Assembly (NCBI GenBank): GCA_029882975.1 | Contig: JAOUJW010000005.1 | Span: 1-64,000 of the forward strand | Direction of reading: 5' to 3' | Length of the DNA stretch: 64,000 nucleotides | Source of the DNA: Gammaproteobacteria bacterium | GTDB taxonomy: Bacteria > Pseudomonadota > Gammaproteobacteria > SZUA-152 | Part shown: positions 54,133-63,921 of the stretch, one piece after another | How positions within the stretch are numbered: the stretch's first letter is position 1 | Layout of the letters: the number at the start of each line of letters is the position of its first letter | Made by a program: the position numbers and the translations under genes | Notes under the pieces: generated by a model | The model's input: only the letters and a program-made list of their open reading frames with translations | Databases searched by the model: none | What the model was told of the DNA's origin: nothing

Positions 54133-55068
54133 ATGAAAAACTATGTCTATGGACTGATAGGTTTAATTTGTGTAACACCGGTTACCTTGCTGGCAGACGA
54201 TGATGATCGAGAAATATGTACAGGCAGTGCCCCCCCCATTCTTAACGTTGCCGACTTTAATGGTGATGGGGTGGTCTCCGATGCAGATATTGTCATTATT
54301 AGAAAGGTGATTGAAAAAGAAAACTATTACGCTTTTTATGATTTGAATGCAGATGGGCGACTCAATCGACAAGATATCCTTAAAGCTAAACAGGACTTGG
54401 GTTTGCGCAGTCAACCAACTGAACGTTTTTTAGCCTATATGTTTCACCGCAACAAACAATACCAACTAATCGACACTGCGGAAGAACTGAGTGCAACGGG
54501 TTTTGCTGCAATTACTCCGGCATTGTCTGGGCATGGAGAGCACTGGGATGACTTTATACAGGATGGTGAGGCGGACATTTGGAACCCGGATGGGGTAAAT
54601 TATTCCGCAGAGAGCCATACGGTCAAAGGGATGTACTGGAATAAGTCAGCGATTCCCGTGTTTGAACAAGGCGCCACTGATTACCCTACACCCGGTGGAC
54701 AGTGGCAGTCTCAACGTGTGGTGGGATTTGCCGATCATCCTCCAAGGTTTACCGGATCTCCTGATGAAAAATGGCATACCCATGCAGGATTATGCATTAC
54801 AGCAGAAGGTACATTCGAAAATCCGGTAATTAGTTTGAATCAACATACCACTTTTGAAGAATGCCAAAGTCTACCCAGTATTTACAAAGATCCCAATACC
54901 AATTTGAATCCTTGGTTTAATATTTGGATGCTGCATGCCTGGATGTTTGATTTAAATCCCAATGGCGTGTTTGCCGGCACACACCCATGTGCAGATCCCA
55001 ATGCTCCTTCGGAGTCCAGTATTAACGGTGATCGCCCGGTACCCTCGTTTTTTCAACAGCATCATTAA
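54133..55068 (+). CDS. Secreted dockerin/EF-hand-like protein
   Basis: 311 residues from ATG 54133, chosen because GGAG lies 5 bp upstream; the frame could extend to 54088. A signal peptide ends near LLAD. Two Ca-binding loops at residues 41-52 (DFNGDGVVSDAD) and 70-81 (DLNADGRLNRQD) form a dockerin-like pair. The remainder is rich in Trp and His (HGEHWDDFIQDGE, KWHTHAGLC, NIWMLHAWMFDLNPNG) and probably forms a metal-binding or carbohydrate-facing domain that I do not recognise. Cys residues come in a few pairs, fitting an exported protein. Confidence 0.7.
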   Translation: MKNYVYGLIGLICVTPVTLLADDDDREICTGSAPPILNVADFNGDGVVSDADIVIIRKVIEKENYYAFYDLNADGRLNRQDILKAKQDLGLRSQPTERFLAYMFHRNKQYQLIDTAEELSATGFAAITPALSGHGEHWDDFIQDGEADIWNPDGVNYSAESHTVKGMYWNKSAIPVFEQGATDYPTPGGQWQSQRVVGFADHPPRFTGSPDEKWHTHAGLCITAEGTFENPVISLNQHTTFEECQSLPSIYKDPNTNLNPWFNIWMLHAWMFDLNPNGVFAGTHPCADPNAPSESSINGDRPVPSFFQQHH

Positions 55069-55133
55069 TAGCGGTTGGATGGTTTTGGTATGGATGCTAG
55101 GTTTTAGATATGGAGTCAACTGAAAATCTGTTT

Positions 55134-55489
55134 GGTGGAATACGCAAAAAGACGCTATTCCGCCCTACGGTTGGTATCACATTGGTTGGTATCACAATGG
55201 GGGCGGAATAGTTTACGTATTCCGCCAAGCAGAGTTTCTGATGTGCACGGCTTTCAATGATTGCACGTGTTAGCAATTATGGAGTAAGTTTAGAGTCTGT
55301 TTGGTGGAATACGCAAAAAGACGCTATTCCACCCTACGGATTTGGAAACGCATTGGAGTAGGCGGAATAGTTTACGTATTCCGCCGTTCAGAGTGTCTTA
55401 TGTACACGGGTTTCAATGATTGCACGTGAGCAAATATAGAGCACGCTGAAAGCCTGTTTGGTGGAATACGCAAAAAGCCGCTATTCCAC
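55134..55489. repeat. REP-like tandem repeat, two full units and a third partial unit
   Basis: Type-A hairpins GGTGGAATA...TATTCCRCC lie at 55134-55164, 55303-55333 and 55460-55489. Type-B hairpins GGCGGAATA-GTTTACG-TATTCCGCC lie at 55202-55226 and 55361-55385. A and B alternate in a unit of about 165-170 bp that also shares flanking sequence (TTTCAATGATTGCACGTG). This is REP/BIME-like organisation, fitting the transposase at the left edge of the window, though the array core there differs. The third A hairpin includes the stop codon of the next gene. The gap 55069-55480 has no other feature. Confidence 0.8.
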
Positions 55490-58400
55490 AATTATCTCCG
55501 TATCATACCCCAGCACAAACAAATCAAGCAGTGACAGTTGAGTTCGATTGCCTGCATCATCTTGAATTTCCACCGCGGTGATATTCCAGGTGCCCAATTC
55601 GAGCATGGTGCTGAGCGGGGATGTGCTAATAATGGTATCGCTTTGTAAGGGCTGGGAGCTGCTAAAGTCGCCCCAGGCGCTCATTACTTGGCCCGATGGG
55701 CCGGTGATGTCCACCCGTACTTTGCTGATACCGGATATGTCGTCGGCTACTGAAAGTGCAAAACTCATAACAGCGCTTCCCGAGCCCGCTGTGACATTTT
55801 TCGTGACTACCGAAAAGTAGGACACAGTAGGCGCTAAGGTGTCGCTCAAGGGGTTGGTCACTTGCAACGTGGTGTTCAAGTCCGTTTGTTGGTATTGCAC
55901 ACTATTACCCGCCGCGTCTACCAACATGACGGACAATACCGACCACTGTCCTTGTTCCAGATGTTGGCTCAAGGTGCCTGTAGACAAGGTCAATACAGCG
56001 GTGGTGGTTGGATTGCTTAGCGTAGTAGACGCTGTCACTATGGTTCCGGACGCGCTGATAAAGTCCACTCGAGCTGAACTGATTCCGGAGCTGTTATCAC
56101 TCACATCCAGGTTCAACATCATTTTATCATCGGCCGTACCCGGATAGACGATGGGGCTTAATACCGTTAAGCTGATCAGCACCGGTGCGCTTGTGTCACT
56201 GTTGCTATTGATGACGTTGACCGCAGTGGCGTAGCCGGCCTGGGTAAAATCATCCTGGTTTAGGTCCAAACGATTTCCGGCTTCATCGAACAACGTCATC
56301 GCATACACCTGCCATGTACCTTGTTCAGAATAAGATGACAGATCCTGGGTGCTGAGCCTGGCACCGGTAATCAAGGGGAAGTTTGTGAAGGAAACCGAAC
56401 TGGTCACAAAAGTGCCGGATGGGCTGACCAGTGTCAGTCGGGCTCGTTTGATACCGGAGGCATTGTCCATCAGGGTAATATCGAAACTGATGGGTGCGGT
56501 TCCATTGCTAACATCAACCGTATCCGTGAGTATGTTAAAGCCAATCAGGCGGGGTTTAATACCATCGGATAGAGGATTAAAACATTGCTGCAGCACATAT
56601 TGAGGAACAGAATTGACATCTGTGGGATCCGATCCGTACCACAATTCCATATGATCCGTAATACTGTCCGCGTCATCGTCGTCGGTAAACAGAACGCCCA
56701 TTTGTGTTGCATCGAGGCCAAAGGGTGTAGAAGTCGGGTTATTGATATCGGTGGAGAAGGCGGTTTCAACAAAATTTACATAGCCGTCGCCATCGGTGTC
56801 ACTGCGTGGTTCGATTCCGCCAGTACCACAGGCTTGCTCTGTACTGATAATGTGTACCAGAATCTGCGCCTCGCTGAAAGCCTCCGTGTCGCTGACTTTA
56901 ACCGTAACGTAGTCTTGTCCCAGGATGCCGTTTAATGGGATATAAGTATATGCCCCAGTGGTGGCATTGATATTGATGGAGCCAAGGCTGCCATTTCGTG
57001 AGACGGTATAGTTCAAGTTGTCATTATCTGCATCGGTTACAGATAATACCCCGTTGTAGGCAACACTTTGGAATACGAAAATTTCCGTCGTGTGTACTGT
57101 GGGCGGCGTATTTTGCGCATTGATGGTTAGATCCACAACCGCTATGTTGGAATCACTGAGGCCATCGTTTACTTTAAAACTGAAACTATCTGCACCTAAA
57201 CTGTCACTATTTGGCCAGTAGATAAATTTTCCGGTGGCGTTGTCTATAATATTTACCTGGCCTTTTGTGGAGGCTGTGACGATTTCGTACACCAAAGCAT
57301 CGTCGTTGGGGTCCGAAGCGGACAGCACTCCACTAAAGGATTTCCCGGATTTAACAGCATAGGTATCACTTAATGCTACCGGTGCACCATTTGCTGCAGT
57401 GTTGTTGAAAATGATGGAGCAATTGGTAGAGGTGCTGATACCATCAGAAACCGCAAACAGGAAGAAGTCTTGACCCAGAGCAGTGGCTGTGTAGGTGAAT
57501 ACTCCGGTTTGTGTATTAATACTTACTCTGCCTTTACCGGATTTTTGAGCAAGTATATAGCTCATGGTATTGCCTTCAGGGTCGACAGCACTTAAGAAAC
57601 CGCTGCGTGGTTCGCCCAGTACCGCAGCATAGGTATCCGCTGATGTACATTGGGGAGAAGTATTGGCGGCAACCTCAACCGTATCGTTGAATCCTTCTGC
57701 TTCTATATCCGTGGCCACAACGGTACTGAATGCACTGTTGTCCTTTTTCACTAATAAATTCTTAAAGGTCCAGACCCCGGGTTCCAAAGGCTGGCTGGGG
57801 GTATAAACGTTCTGTTTCATTAGAATGGGATAACCGGTTTCGGGTACGAAGGAATGGAAACCCACCACCTGCCCACTGGGGCCTTCCAGTGTTAGTATTA
57901 CTTCATTTACCGAAGCAATCGCTTTGGTAAGTGTTACTTCAGCCTCAATGGGCACAAAGGTATCATAAGCGCTGACTATGGGAGTCAAAATCGTAAAGTT
58001 AATCAGGGCTGTGTCCGGTACTACATTTACCGTGACAGTGTACTCTTGTGAGACGCTGTTGCCATCGCTGACTTGATAGAAGAAGCTGTCGGAGCCTATG
58101 AAGTTTGTGTCAGGTACATATTCAAAAGAGGTACCACTCATAACCGAGATGGTACCGTTCACAGCGCCATGCGCTGTGGCACCGATGGGTTCTTTGTCGG
58201 CGTCAGAGGCCTTAAAGTTGCCTAAATAGGAAGTGTTTTCAACTACTGTGATCTCCATATGTTCACCCAGTGTGGGATCAGGGTTGGGCACAATATGGAC
58301 ATAAACAGTCACTGTATCCGATTCAGAATAGCCGTCATCAACTTTAAAAGTAAAACTATCTTCACCAAATTCATTTGCTCTCGGTGTAAAAGTAAATTCT

Positions 58401-61400
58401 CCGGTTGCGTTGTTGGTAAATATCACGCTGCCTTTTTGAGGACTATCTACCACTATGAACTTTAATGGGTCTGATTCGATATCGTATGCTTCAAAGTAGC
58501 TGGAATACGGGGTGTCTTCCAATGTAACGATACTGCCACCGTATGCGAATGGTGTATTGTTGTGAATACCAAACATCCCGTTGTTACGTATTTCAAATCG
58601 GGTTACAAAACCGAGTGCAGCCAGTTGTTGTGTATTCCAAATTGCCGTATTTCCGCTGCTGTCTGTAATGCTCAATTGCAGGTACTCACAAAAACCCGGC
58701 AAGGTGCTCTGCGGAAATGTCGCGCTGTTTAGCCTGGTGCTTACTGTTAAGGGAAGATCCAACGTTCTTAAGGGTACTTCTATGATACTCCCGGACGGCA
58801 ATTGTAGAGTTAAGTTGACCTCAGCAATACCGAAATCATCCGTAGCAGAAACAAACAAAGTAGCTTGTTCATTACCGGGGGTCACATCAACAACCGGTGT
58901 TAAAGTGTCTAATTGCAAAAGTTGTGGAGGGGTAGTGTCCAGTGGGGCACCGATTACAGTAATGTCAGTGGGAAAACCTTGAGATTGGAGATCCAGGGTA
59001 TTCCATACCTGTTCATTTTTGGCATGGTCGGCCAGTTTTAGTTCCGATACTGTCCATATTCCGGTTTCGCTGTGGACTGGGAAAATATTGGTGCTCAAAG
59101 TGATATCCAGGTTGGGCAATTGGTCAGCGCGAGTTTCCTGTGCCCAGCGATAGTTCTTACCGCTGGGACTGCGTATTGTGACAGACAAGAGTTGCAAGCC
59201 GGAGACATTGTCACTGACGTTTAGCTGAACTTGAGCCACCGCATCACCGGGTGTCACATCTACATTAGGAGTCAGGATGGCGAATGCGTTTAGCGTGGGA
59301 GCAACAACATCTGCGTTTACATTCGTTACTGTTATCGATGCCGGGTAATTCAATGCCAACAAATCTTCTCTGCTCAGGGATAACGGATTACCCAGGACAT
59401 CGATGATTTTAATTTCTGCGACTGTCCAAACACCGTCGTCTGCATAGCGACTGAAAACCTCGCTATCGAATTGGGTATACAGGACTAGAGGTTGCGAAGC
59501 CGCACTATAGTCAGCTTTTACCGTTTGCCCATTGGGACTGCGCAGGCTCACTTGTACAGTTTTTACACCGACGGCGTTATCGATGACAGACAAGGCAAAA
59601 CGTGCCTTGGCGGTGCCACCGGAGGCGTCGATAGTCGGTGTGAGGATACTAAAGGCAAATAGTGCCGGGGGTACACTATCCAATAACGGCGTTAGGCAAT
59701 TGGGAACGCCGTTCAAGGTGGATAAACTGGGTTTGGAATTTGCATCCTTAAGATTCGTCATTAACCACAGTTCGTGAATATCCACATAGGCATCGCTGTC
59801 GTCATCATCAGCATAGGATACGCCGTAGCTGTTCGCGTCAGCACCAAAGGGTGTGGATAAGGGGTCAACCGCAGATGTACCAAAATCGGCTTCGATAAAA
59901 TCGGCATATCCGTCACCATCGGTATCCCGGCGCATATTGCCCGGGCCTGCACAGGACACGGAAGCAGGGATAATGTTAATTTGTACGGTAGCGACAGCGG
60001 AGTCCTTGTCGCCATCGTTAACCTTATAGGTAAAATAGTCATTACCTTTGGTATTGAATCTTGGTGTATAACTGTAGTGACCGGAGTTGTCCGGGTTGAA
60101 CGTTACAGCACCCAAGCGAGGTGGAGATACCAGATGGTAAGTCAACGGTTGATTTTCAACATCTTCTGCCGGCGCCACACCACCGTAGGTAACGTTTTCG
60201 AAAACAACGATTGCATCGTCCTGAGCAAGTGGAGCCGAATTTGCAGGAAGTACGGTAATTTGCACAGTAGCCGCATTGGACTGCAATAGACCATCGCTTG
60301 CGGTGAAGCCAAAACTATCGGTTCCCAATTCACCATTGGGTGTGTAAGTAAACACGCCGGTGTCGCTGTCAATTACCAACGTACCCTTAGTCGGCTGGGC
60401 AGCAGCCAAATAGGCTAAAACGTCCAAGTCTACATCGACGGCATCTAACTGCCCGGATAAAACCTCATCAGTATTGACACTGTGGCTGGATCCGGTTGCC
60501 ACAGGCGGATCGTTTACCGGTGTAATATTAATGTTGACCGGTGCGGTGTTGGATTCAACCAAACCATCATATACCACAAAGAAAAACTGATCTGTTCCAT
60601 TTTTGTTTGCATGGGGAGTGTATACGAAGGATCCCGTTTGGGTGTTGGTAATGAGCACATCTCCTTTTTCCGGAACGGTGGCTAGTCTGAATTCCAATTC
60701 ATCATCATCGGGGTCGCTTCCACCTAATACGCCGCTAACAGCGTTATCTTCCAAGGTATTCAATGTACCAACATAAAATGCCAGTGGGTAGTCGTTGGTT
60801 CCAGTGATGGTTACTGTCACGGTGCCCGCTACGGAGTCTTCATAGCCATCGTGGGAAACAACGGTAAAACGATCCTGGCCGAAAGCGTTGTTGTTTGGTG
60901 TATAGGAAAAAGCACCGGTATCAGGATTGGTTATGACCGCTGTGCCCAAAGATCCGTTGCCCAAAATACGAAAAGTTAAGGAGTGACCGTCTGCATCGGT
61001 TCCAATCAACTCACCGCTTACCGGCGTGTCTTCGTTTGTACTCAAGTTCAAATTGCTTACTTCCGGCACACTGTTTTTCCAGCCTATGGTAAGTACCACT
61101 TTGCCCGTATTGGAGTTACCAAAACCGTCATTGGCTCGGTATGTAAAACTGTCTATATAGCCCGTTTCCACATTGTCATCGACACTTCCATTTGATTCAA
61201 TGAGTACATCAACACAGGCTGTGCTGGTGTTGGCGCTTTGACCGATCGAACCTACCACACAAACTTGGTGTAATCCCGCGGTTGTTCCCGTATAGCTTGC
61301 CGAGGTTATATCATTACTGTCCCCAACGGCTCCACCTTGCCATTGGTAACCGCTGAACTGAGAGGCGTGGATGCTATTGCTGGTAGTTAAATGGATTACT

Positions 61401-63547
61401 TCACCGAGAGATGCCGTATAGCGATCGGCACACAGTTTGATGACAGGTACTTCCATACCACCGTTCTGATTATTGACCGGAGATGATGGTTTATAGCGAC
61501 ACCCTTTGATTCCGCCGGGAATATACGTATATTGTCCCGTTGTGCTGTCCATGGTAATACCGCCGCTTTTTGTGCTACTCAACAACTCATAAGTGATACT
61601 ATCTCCGTCGTTATCCATACCTACTACATTGGCGGTCATGATTTCATTAAGAAGATTGGCTTCCACGTGATCGCTGACTGCGGGAAGCTGATTTTCTACT
61701 GTTACGGTGAGTTGATCCGTGCTACTGACTCCATTGGCACTGACCACTAGTTGTACGGAATATTGACCAATGGTGCCGGAGTTAAAATAGCTCACCGATG
61801 CCTCAGGATAAAGGAGGGTTGCGTTAGTGCTGCTCCACAAATATTGCAATAGACTACTGTCGGTGATGTAGCTGCGACTTCCATCCAGCATTGTGGAAGT
61901 ATTACGAAAAGTCACCAAATCCTCACCGGCAATGGCTACCGGAACACCGGGTACGCGAACTTGAATATCGATTTCGGTGCTGTGGCTTAGGCTGCCTTTT
62001 TGTGCGGATAACTGAATGCGATAATCTCCCGCGGTGTTCGTGTTGAAAACGGTCTCTGCACCATTGCTGTCTTGAATTGTAGCGTTGGCACCTGAGGGTG
62101 TAGACAATATGGTCCATTCAAGCTGGTCGACAGCGGAACCGTCGGTGGAGATGCTGCCACTCAGTAATTGGGTACTTGCCCATCCGGCGTCCAGTACGAT
62201 AACCGCGGGCTGTGCTTCTGCTATGGAGACGGGCAGGACATCAAATACTTCGACACTAATCCTGTCCATGACTTCGTCATTGACGGTCAATGTTAAGGCA
62301 TAGCTGCCGGAAACTGCCGGTGCGGTCCAAATCGTTGTCTCAGCACTTGTATTGTCAAACTGACCCGGCCCACTCCAACGGTATCTATTGGCTCCTATGC
62401 TTGTGGAACCGGATACTCTGAGTTGATTGTTCGTGCCAATACGTTTTTCGCTGCTCCGTGCGATAGCAATGACCTGCTCCTTAACGGCTAAACGCACACA
62501 ATCAGTGCTGCTGTTACTACTATTTTCTATTTCACCGGTTGCGCAAACCAGATAAGAGCCGATTTCCGGTTTAGAAAATGTGGCTGCACTGTTAATGCTG
62601 CTGGTACCCAGCCACGTATACGCAAAGAACTGTGCAGGGTTGACACTGTTTATGGTGGATAGTTGCGCCAATTCTTGTGGAAATAACATGTATTTATCGG
62701 CTTCCAGAACCAAAACCGGTTCGGTGTTCTCAACAATGGAACTGATATGGTTGAAGACACGGTCTCTGACTTCCGTAAATGTGTCGGGTTGGGTCAGAGC
62801 CTGTTGAGTGTTTTTGCGAATGTAGGTAACCGCCGTGTTACTACCCTGATATTGTATGGCCAGTTTTGCCAGTTCTACTAAGGTTTGTTCATCCGCGAGA
62901 CTCAAGTCATCAAGTTGATCCACCAGGATGTCGATTGTTTGTTGGGTTACAGTTTCTACAGAGTAGTTGTCGCTGTGACTGGTACCAAGTGCACGGTTTA
63001 AGGCCGGTGCATCTACTCCGGCAACGGCACCGGCCAACAAAGGAGTAATTAAATCGGTTCGGGTTTTAGGTATGTGATGATAGTTTTCCAGCGCAACCAC
63101 ACCGGCTTCGGAGACGGCATTTATATCTACGCCGGGATTGATTTGTCGTGCATTTAGCGAATCCAACCTGCGTTTGGATTTGAGTAGAACAAAGGTATCG
63201 GCAGCTCCCGGCGTAGCTGCGGAAACCACTCGATAGCTGTTGGCAAGCAATAGTAAATTACCCGAGGGCAGGGTATCTAGACGGAGTTCATATTCACCGT
63301 TATCATCAACCAGCACGCCTTTACAGTGATCGCCGGCTCGGGTTTGACCGGGATCCGGGCAATTCGTTGCAGCGTTGCTGGGTGTCAGAAGTTGGCCTGA
63401 CTGATCATAGACGTAAACAAATGTTTGTGCGAGTAAGGGTGAGCAGCTTAGTGAGGAAAGTAAAAATAATAGGTGAAGGGTATATTTTGTAATAGCGTGT
63501 TTTTTGTAGGAGCCGAGATTTAACAATATCACAACAATTTTCCTCAT
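55481..63547 (-). CDS. Giant exported repeat protein with cadherin/Ig-like domains and calcium repeats
   Basis: 2688 residues. A long N-region leads to a Sec signal ending near LLAQ. Residues 45-280 are a distinct head region of unknown fold. PKD/Ig-like domains follow (about 280-640), then a series of cadherin-like/VCBS-type domains of the form DTDGD...GTYTYTP...GTDSFTF.VSDG, two Asp-rich TSP3-like segments (SDTDGDGYVNFVETAF and a similar earlier one), and blocks of a recurring 120-residue domain with PSG, GTW and AGN motifs (VRVDITGPSGQV; LGTWNITAVEI; DDAGNR). No C-terminal anchor is seen. Likely a surface or secreted adhesin, rich in NXT/S sequons. It begins by ATGA overlap with a small lipoprotein gene. 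Confidence 0.87.
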   Translation of the reverse strand: MRKIVVILLNLGSYKKHAITKYTLHLLFLLSSLSCSPLLAQTFVYVYDQSGQLLTPSNAATNCPDPGQTRAGDHCKGVLVDDNGEYELRLDTLPSGNLLLLANSYRVVSAATPGAADTFVLLKSKRRLDSLNARQINPGVDINAVSEAGVVALENYHHIPKTRTDLITPLLAGAVAGVDAPALNRALGTSHSDNYSVETVTQQTIDILVDQLDDLSLADEQTLVELAKLAIQYQGSNTAVTYIRKNTQQALTQPDTFTEVRDRVFNHISSIVENTEPVLVLEADKYMLFPQELAQLSTINSVNPAQFFAYTWLGTSSINSAATFSKPEIGSYLVCATGEIENSSNSSTDCVRLAVKEQVIAIARSSEKRIGTNNQLRVSGSTSIGANRYRWSGPGQFDNTSAETTIWTAPAVSGSYALTLTVNDEVMDRISVEVFDVLPVSIAEAQPAVIVLDAGWASTQLLSGSISTDGSAVDQLEWTILSTPSGANATIQDSNGAETVFNTNTAGDYRIQLSAQKGSLSHSTEIDIQVRVPGVPVAIAGEDLVTFRNTSTMLDGSRSYITDSSLLQYLWSSTNATLLYPEASVSYFNSGTIGQYSVQLVVSANGVSSTDQLTVTVENQLPAVSDHVEANLLNEIMTANVVGMDNDGDSITYELLSSTKSGGITMDSTTGQYTYIPGGIKGCRYKPSSPVNNQNGGMEVPVIKLCADRYTASLGEVIHLTTSNSIHASQFSGYQWQGGAVGDSNDITSASYTGTTAGLHQVCVVGSIGQSANTSTACVDVLIESNGSVDDNVETGYIDSFTYRANDGFGNSNTGKVVLTIGWKNSVPEVSNLNLSTNEDTPVSGELIGTDADGHSLTFRILGNGSLGTAVITNPDTGAFSYTPNNNAFGQDRFTVVSHDGYEDSVAGTVTVTITGTNDYPLAFYVGTLNTLEDNAVSGVLGGSDPDDDELEFRLATVPEKGDVLITNTQTGSFVYTPHANKNGTDQFFFVVYDGLVESNTAPVNINITPVNDPPVATGSSHSVNTDEVLSGQLDAVDVDLDVLAYLAAAQPTKGTLVIDSDTGVFTYTPNGELGTDSFGFTASDGLLQSNAATVQITVLPANSAPLAQDDAIVVFENVTYGGVAPAEDVENQPLTYHLVSPPRLGAVTFNPDNSGHYSYTPRFNTKGNDYFTYKVNDGDKDSAVATVQINIIPASVSCAGPGNMRRDTDGDGYADFIEADFGTSAVDPLSTPFGADANSYGVSYADDDDSDAYVDIHELWLMTNLKDANSKPSLSTLNGVPNCLTPLLDSVPPALFAFSILTPTIDASGGTAKARFALSVIDNAVGVKTVQVSLRSPNGQTVKADYSAASQPLVLYTQFDSEVFSRYADDGVWTVAEIKIIDVLGNPLSLSREDLLALNYPASITVTNVNADVVAPTLNAFAILTPNVDVTPGDAVAQVQLNVSDNVSGLQLLSVTIRSPSGKNYRWAQETRADQLPNLDITLSTNIFPVHSETGIWTVSELKLADHAKNEQVWNTLDLQSQGFPTDITVIGAPLDTTPPQLLQLDTLTPVVDVTPGNEQATLFVSATDDFGIAEVNLTLQLPSGSIIEVPLRTLDLPLTVSTRLNSATFPQSTLPGFCEYLQLSITDSSGNTAIWNTQQLAALGFVTRFEIRNNGMFGIHNNTPFAYGGSIVTLEDTPYSSYFEAYDIESDPLKFIVVDSPQKGSVIFTNNATGEFTFTPRANEFGEDSFTFKVDDGYSESDTVTVYVHIVPNPDPTLGEHMEITVVENTSYLGNFKASDADKEPIGATAHGAVNGTISVMSGTSFEYVPDTNFIGSDSFFYQVSDGNSVSQEYTVTVNVVPDTALINFTILTPIVSAYDTFVPIEAEVTLTKAIASVNEVILTLEGPSGQVVGFHSFVPETGYPILMKQNVYTPSQPLEPGVWTFKNLLVKKDNSAFSTVVATDIEAEGFNDTVEVAANTSPQCTSADTYAAVLGEPRSGFLSAVDPEGNTMSYILAQKSGKGRVSINTQTGVFTYTATALGQDFFLFAVSDGISTSTNCSIIFNNTAANGAPVALSDTYAVKSGKSFSGVLSASDPNDDALVYEIVTASTKGQVNIIDNATGKFIYWPNSDSLGADSFSFKVNDGLSDSNIAVVDLTINAQNTPPTVHTTEIFVFQSVAYNGVLSVTDADNDNLNYTVSRNGSLGSININATTGAYTYIPLNGILGQDYVTVKVSDTEAFSEAQILVHIISTEQACGTGGIEPRSDTDGDGYVNFVETAFSTDINNPTSTPFGLDATQMGVLFTDDDDADSITDHMELWYGSDPTDVNSVPQYVLQQCFNPLSDGIKPRLIGFNILTDTVDVSNGTAPISFDITLMDNASGIKRARLTLVSPSGTFVTSSVSFTNFPLITGARLSTQDLSSYSEQGTWQVYAMTLFDEAGNRLDLNQDDFTQAGYATAVNVINSNSDTSAPVLISLTVLSPIVYPGTADDKMMLNLDVSDNSSGISSARVDFISASGTIVTASTTLSNPTTTAVLTLSTGTLSQHLEQGQWSVLSVMLVDAAGNSVQYQQTDLNTTLQVTNPLSDTLAPTVSYFSVVTKNVTAGSGSAVMSFALSVADDISGISKVRVDITGPSGQVMSAWGDFSSSQPLQSDTIISTSPLSTMLELGTWNITAVEIQDDAGNRTQLSLLDLFVLGYDTEIIVE

Positions 63548-63672
63548 GCCCTGCCTTTGATTACTGTTTCATTGGAGTTGCTATTTTCACTTGAATCACC
63601 GCTACAGGCGGTAATGTGAACGGTCGAAATCAACAGGCAGGCGATGGCCATGGTCTTAATCCAATTTCTCAT
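63544..63672 (-). CDS. Small lipoprotein (42 residues), coupled to the giant gene
   Basis: The ATG at 63672 gives MRNWIKTMAIACLLISTVH then ITAC: an n-region with Arg/Lys, a hydrophobic core and a lipobox with Cys23, followed by a 19-residue Ser/Asn-rich tail (SGDSSENSNSNETVIKGRA). Its TGA overlaps the ATG of the giant protein gene as ATGA, so the two are translationally coupled. AAGAGAAAAG precedes the start. It may help anchor or export the large protein. Too short for most gene finders. Confidence 0.72.
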   Translation of the reverse strand: MRNWIKTMAIACLLISTVHITACSGDSSENSNSNETVIKGRA

Positions 63673-63807
63673 CACTTTTCTCTTTCAGATAATTCACTCC
63701 TAACTGTGTCGTCCGTCACATTGTAAACGTTATGCAATACCGGGTTGACGAATGGGATATTACAAAAAAGCCACAATCTGAAAATTCTCAAAAGGTTTGA
63801 CGCAGTC

Positions 63808-63836
63808 TTGACATAGTGTATCTAGTACACTAATAT
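63808..63836 (+). promoter_or_regulatory. Sigma-70-type promoter with a palindrome filling the spacer
   Basis: TTGACA (63808-63813) and TAATAT (63831-63836) are 17 bp apart. The spacer and first two -10 bases are the perfect inverted repeat TAGTGTA-TCTAG-TACACTA (63814-63832). A repressor bound here would exclude RNA polymerase. About 85 nt of leader with small hairpins follow before the NadM-like ATG. NAD-responsive NrtR is one candidate regulator, by the function of the gene only. Confidence 0.75.
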
Positions 63837-63921
63837 GAAGTGAGCTGAAGGGGTTCTTCGGCACAACCAACACCCGTTCGGATAGACCGGACGCGGTTTT
63901 ACCGGCAAGAGGGTTGCTGCC

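Noticed and set aside
63420-63547. Lipoprotein signal on the 2688-residue protein
   Set aside because: The only nearby Cys is in SSLSC, which does not fit a lipobox; cleavage after LLAQ as a Sec signal is more likely.
63837-63921. NAD-binding riboswitch in the nadM leader
   Set aside because: The small hairpins do not show a recognisable NAD-I or NAD-II aptamer layout; the palindrome in the promoter is a simpler explanation.
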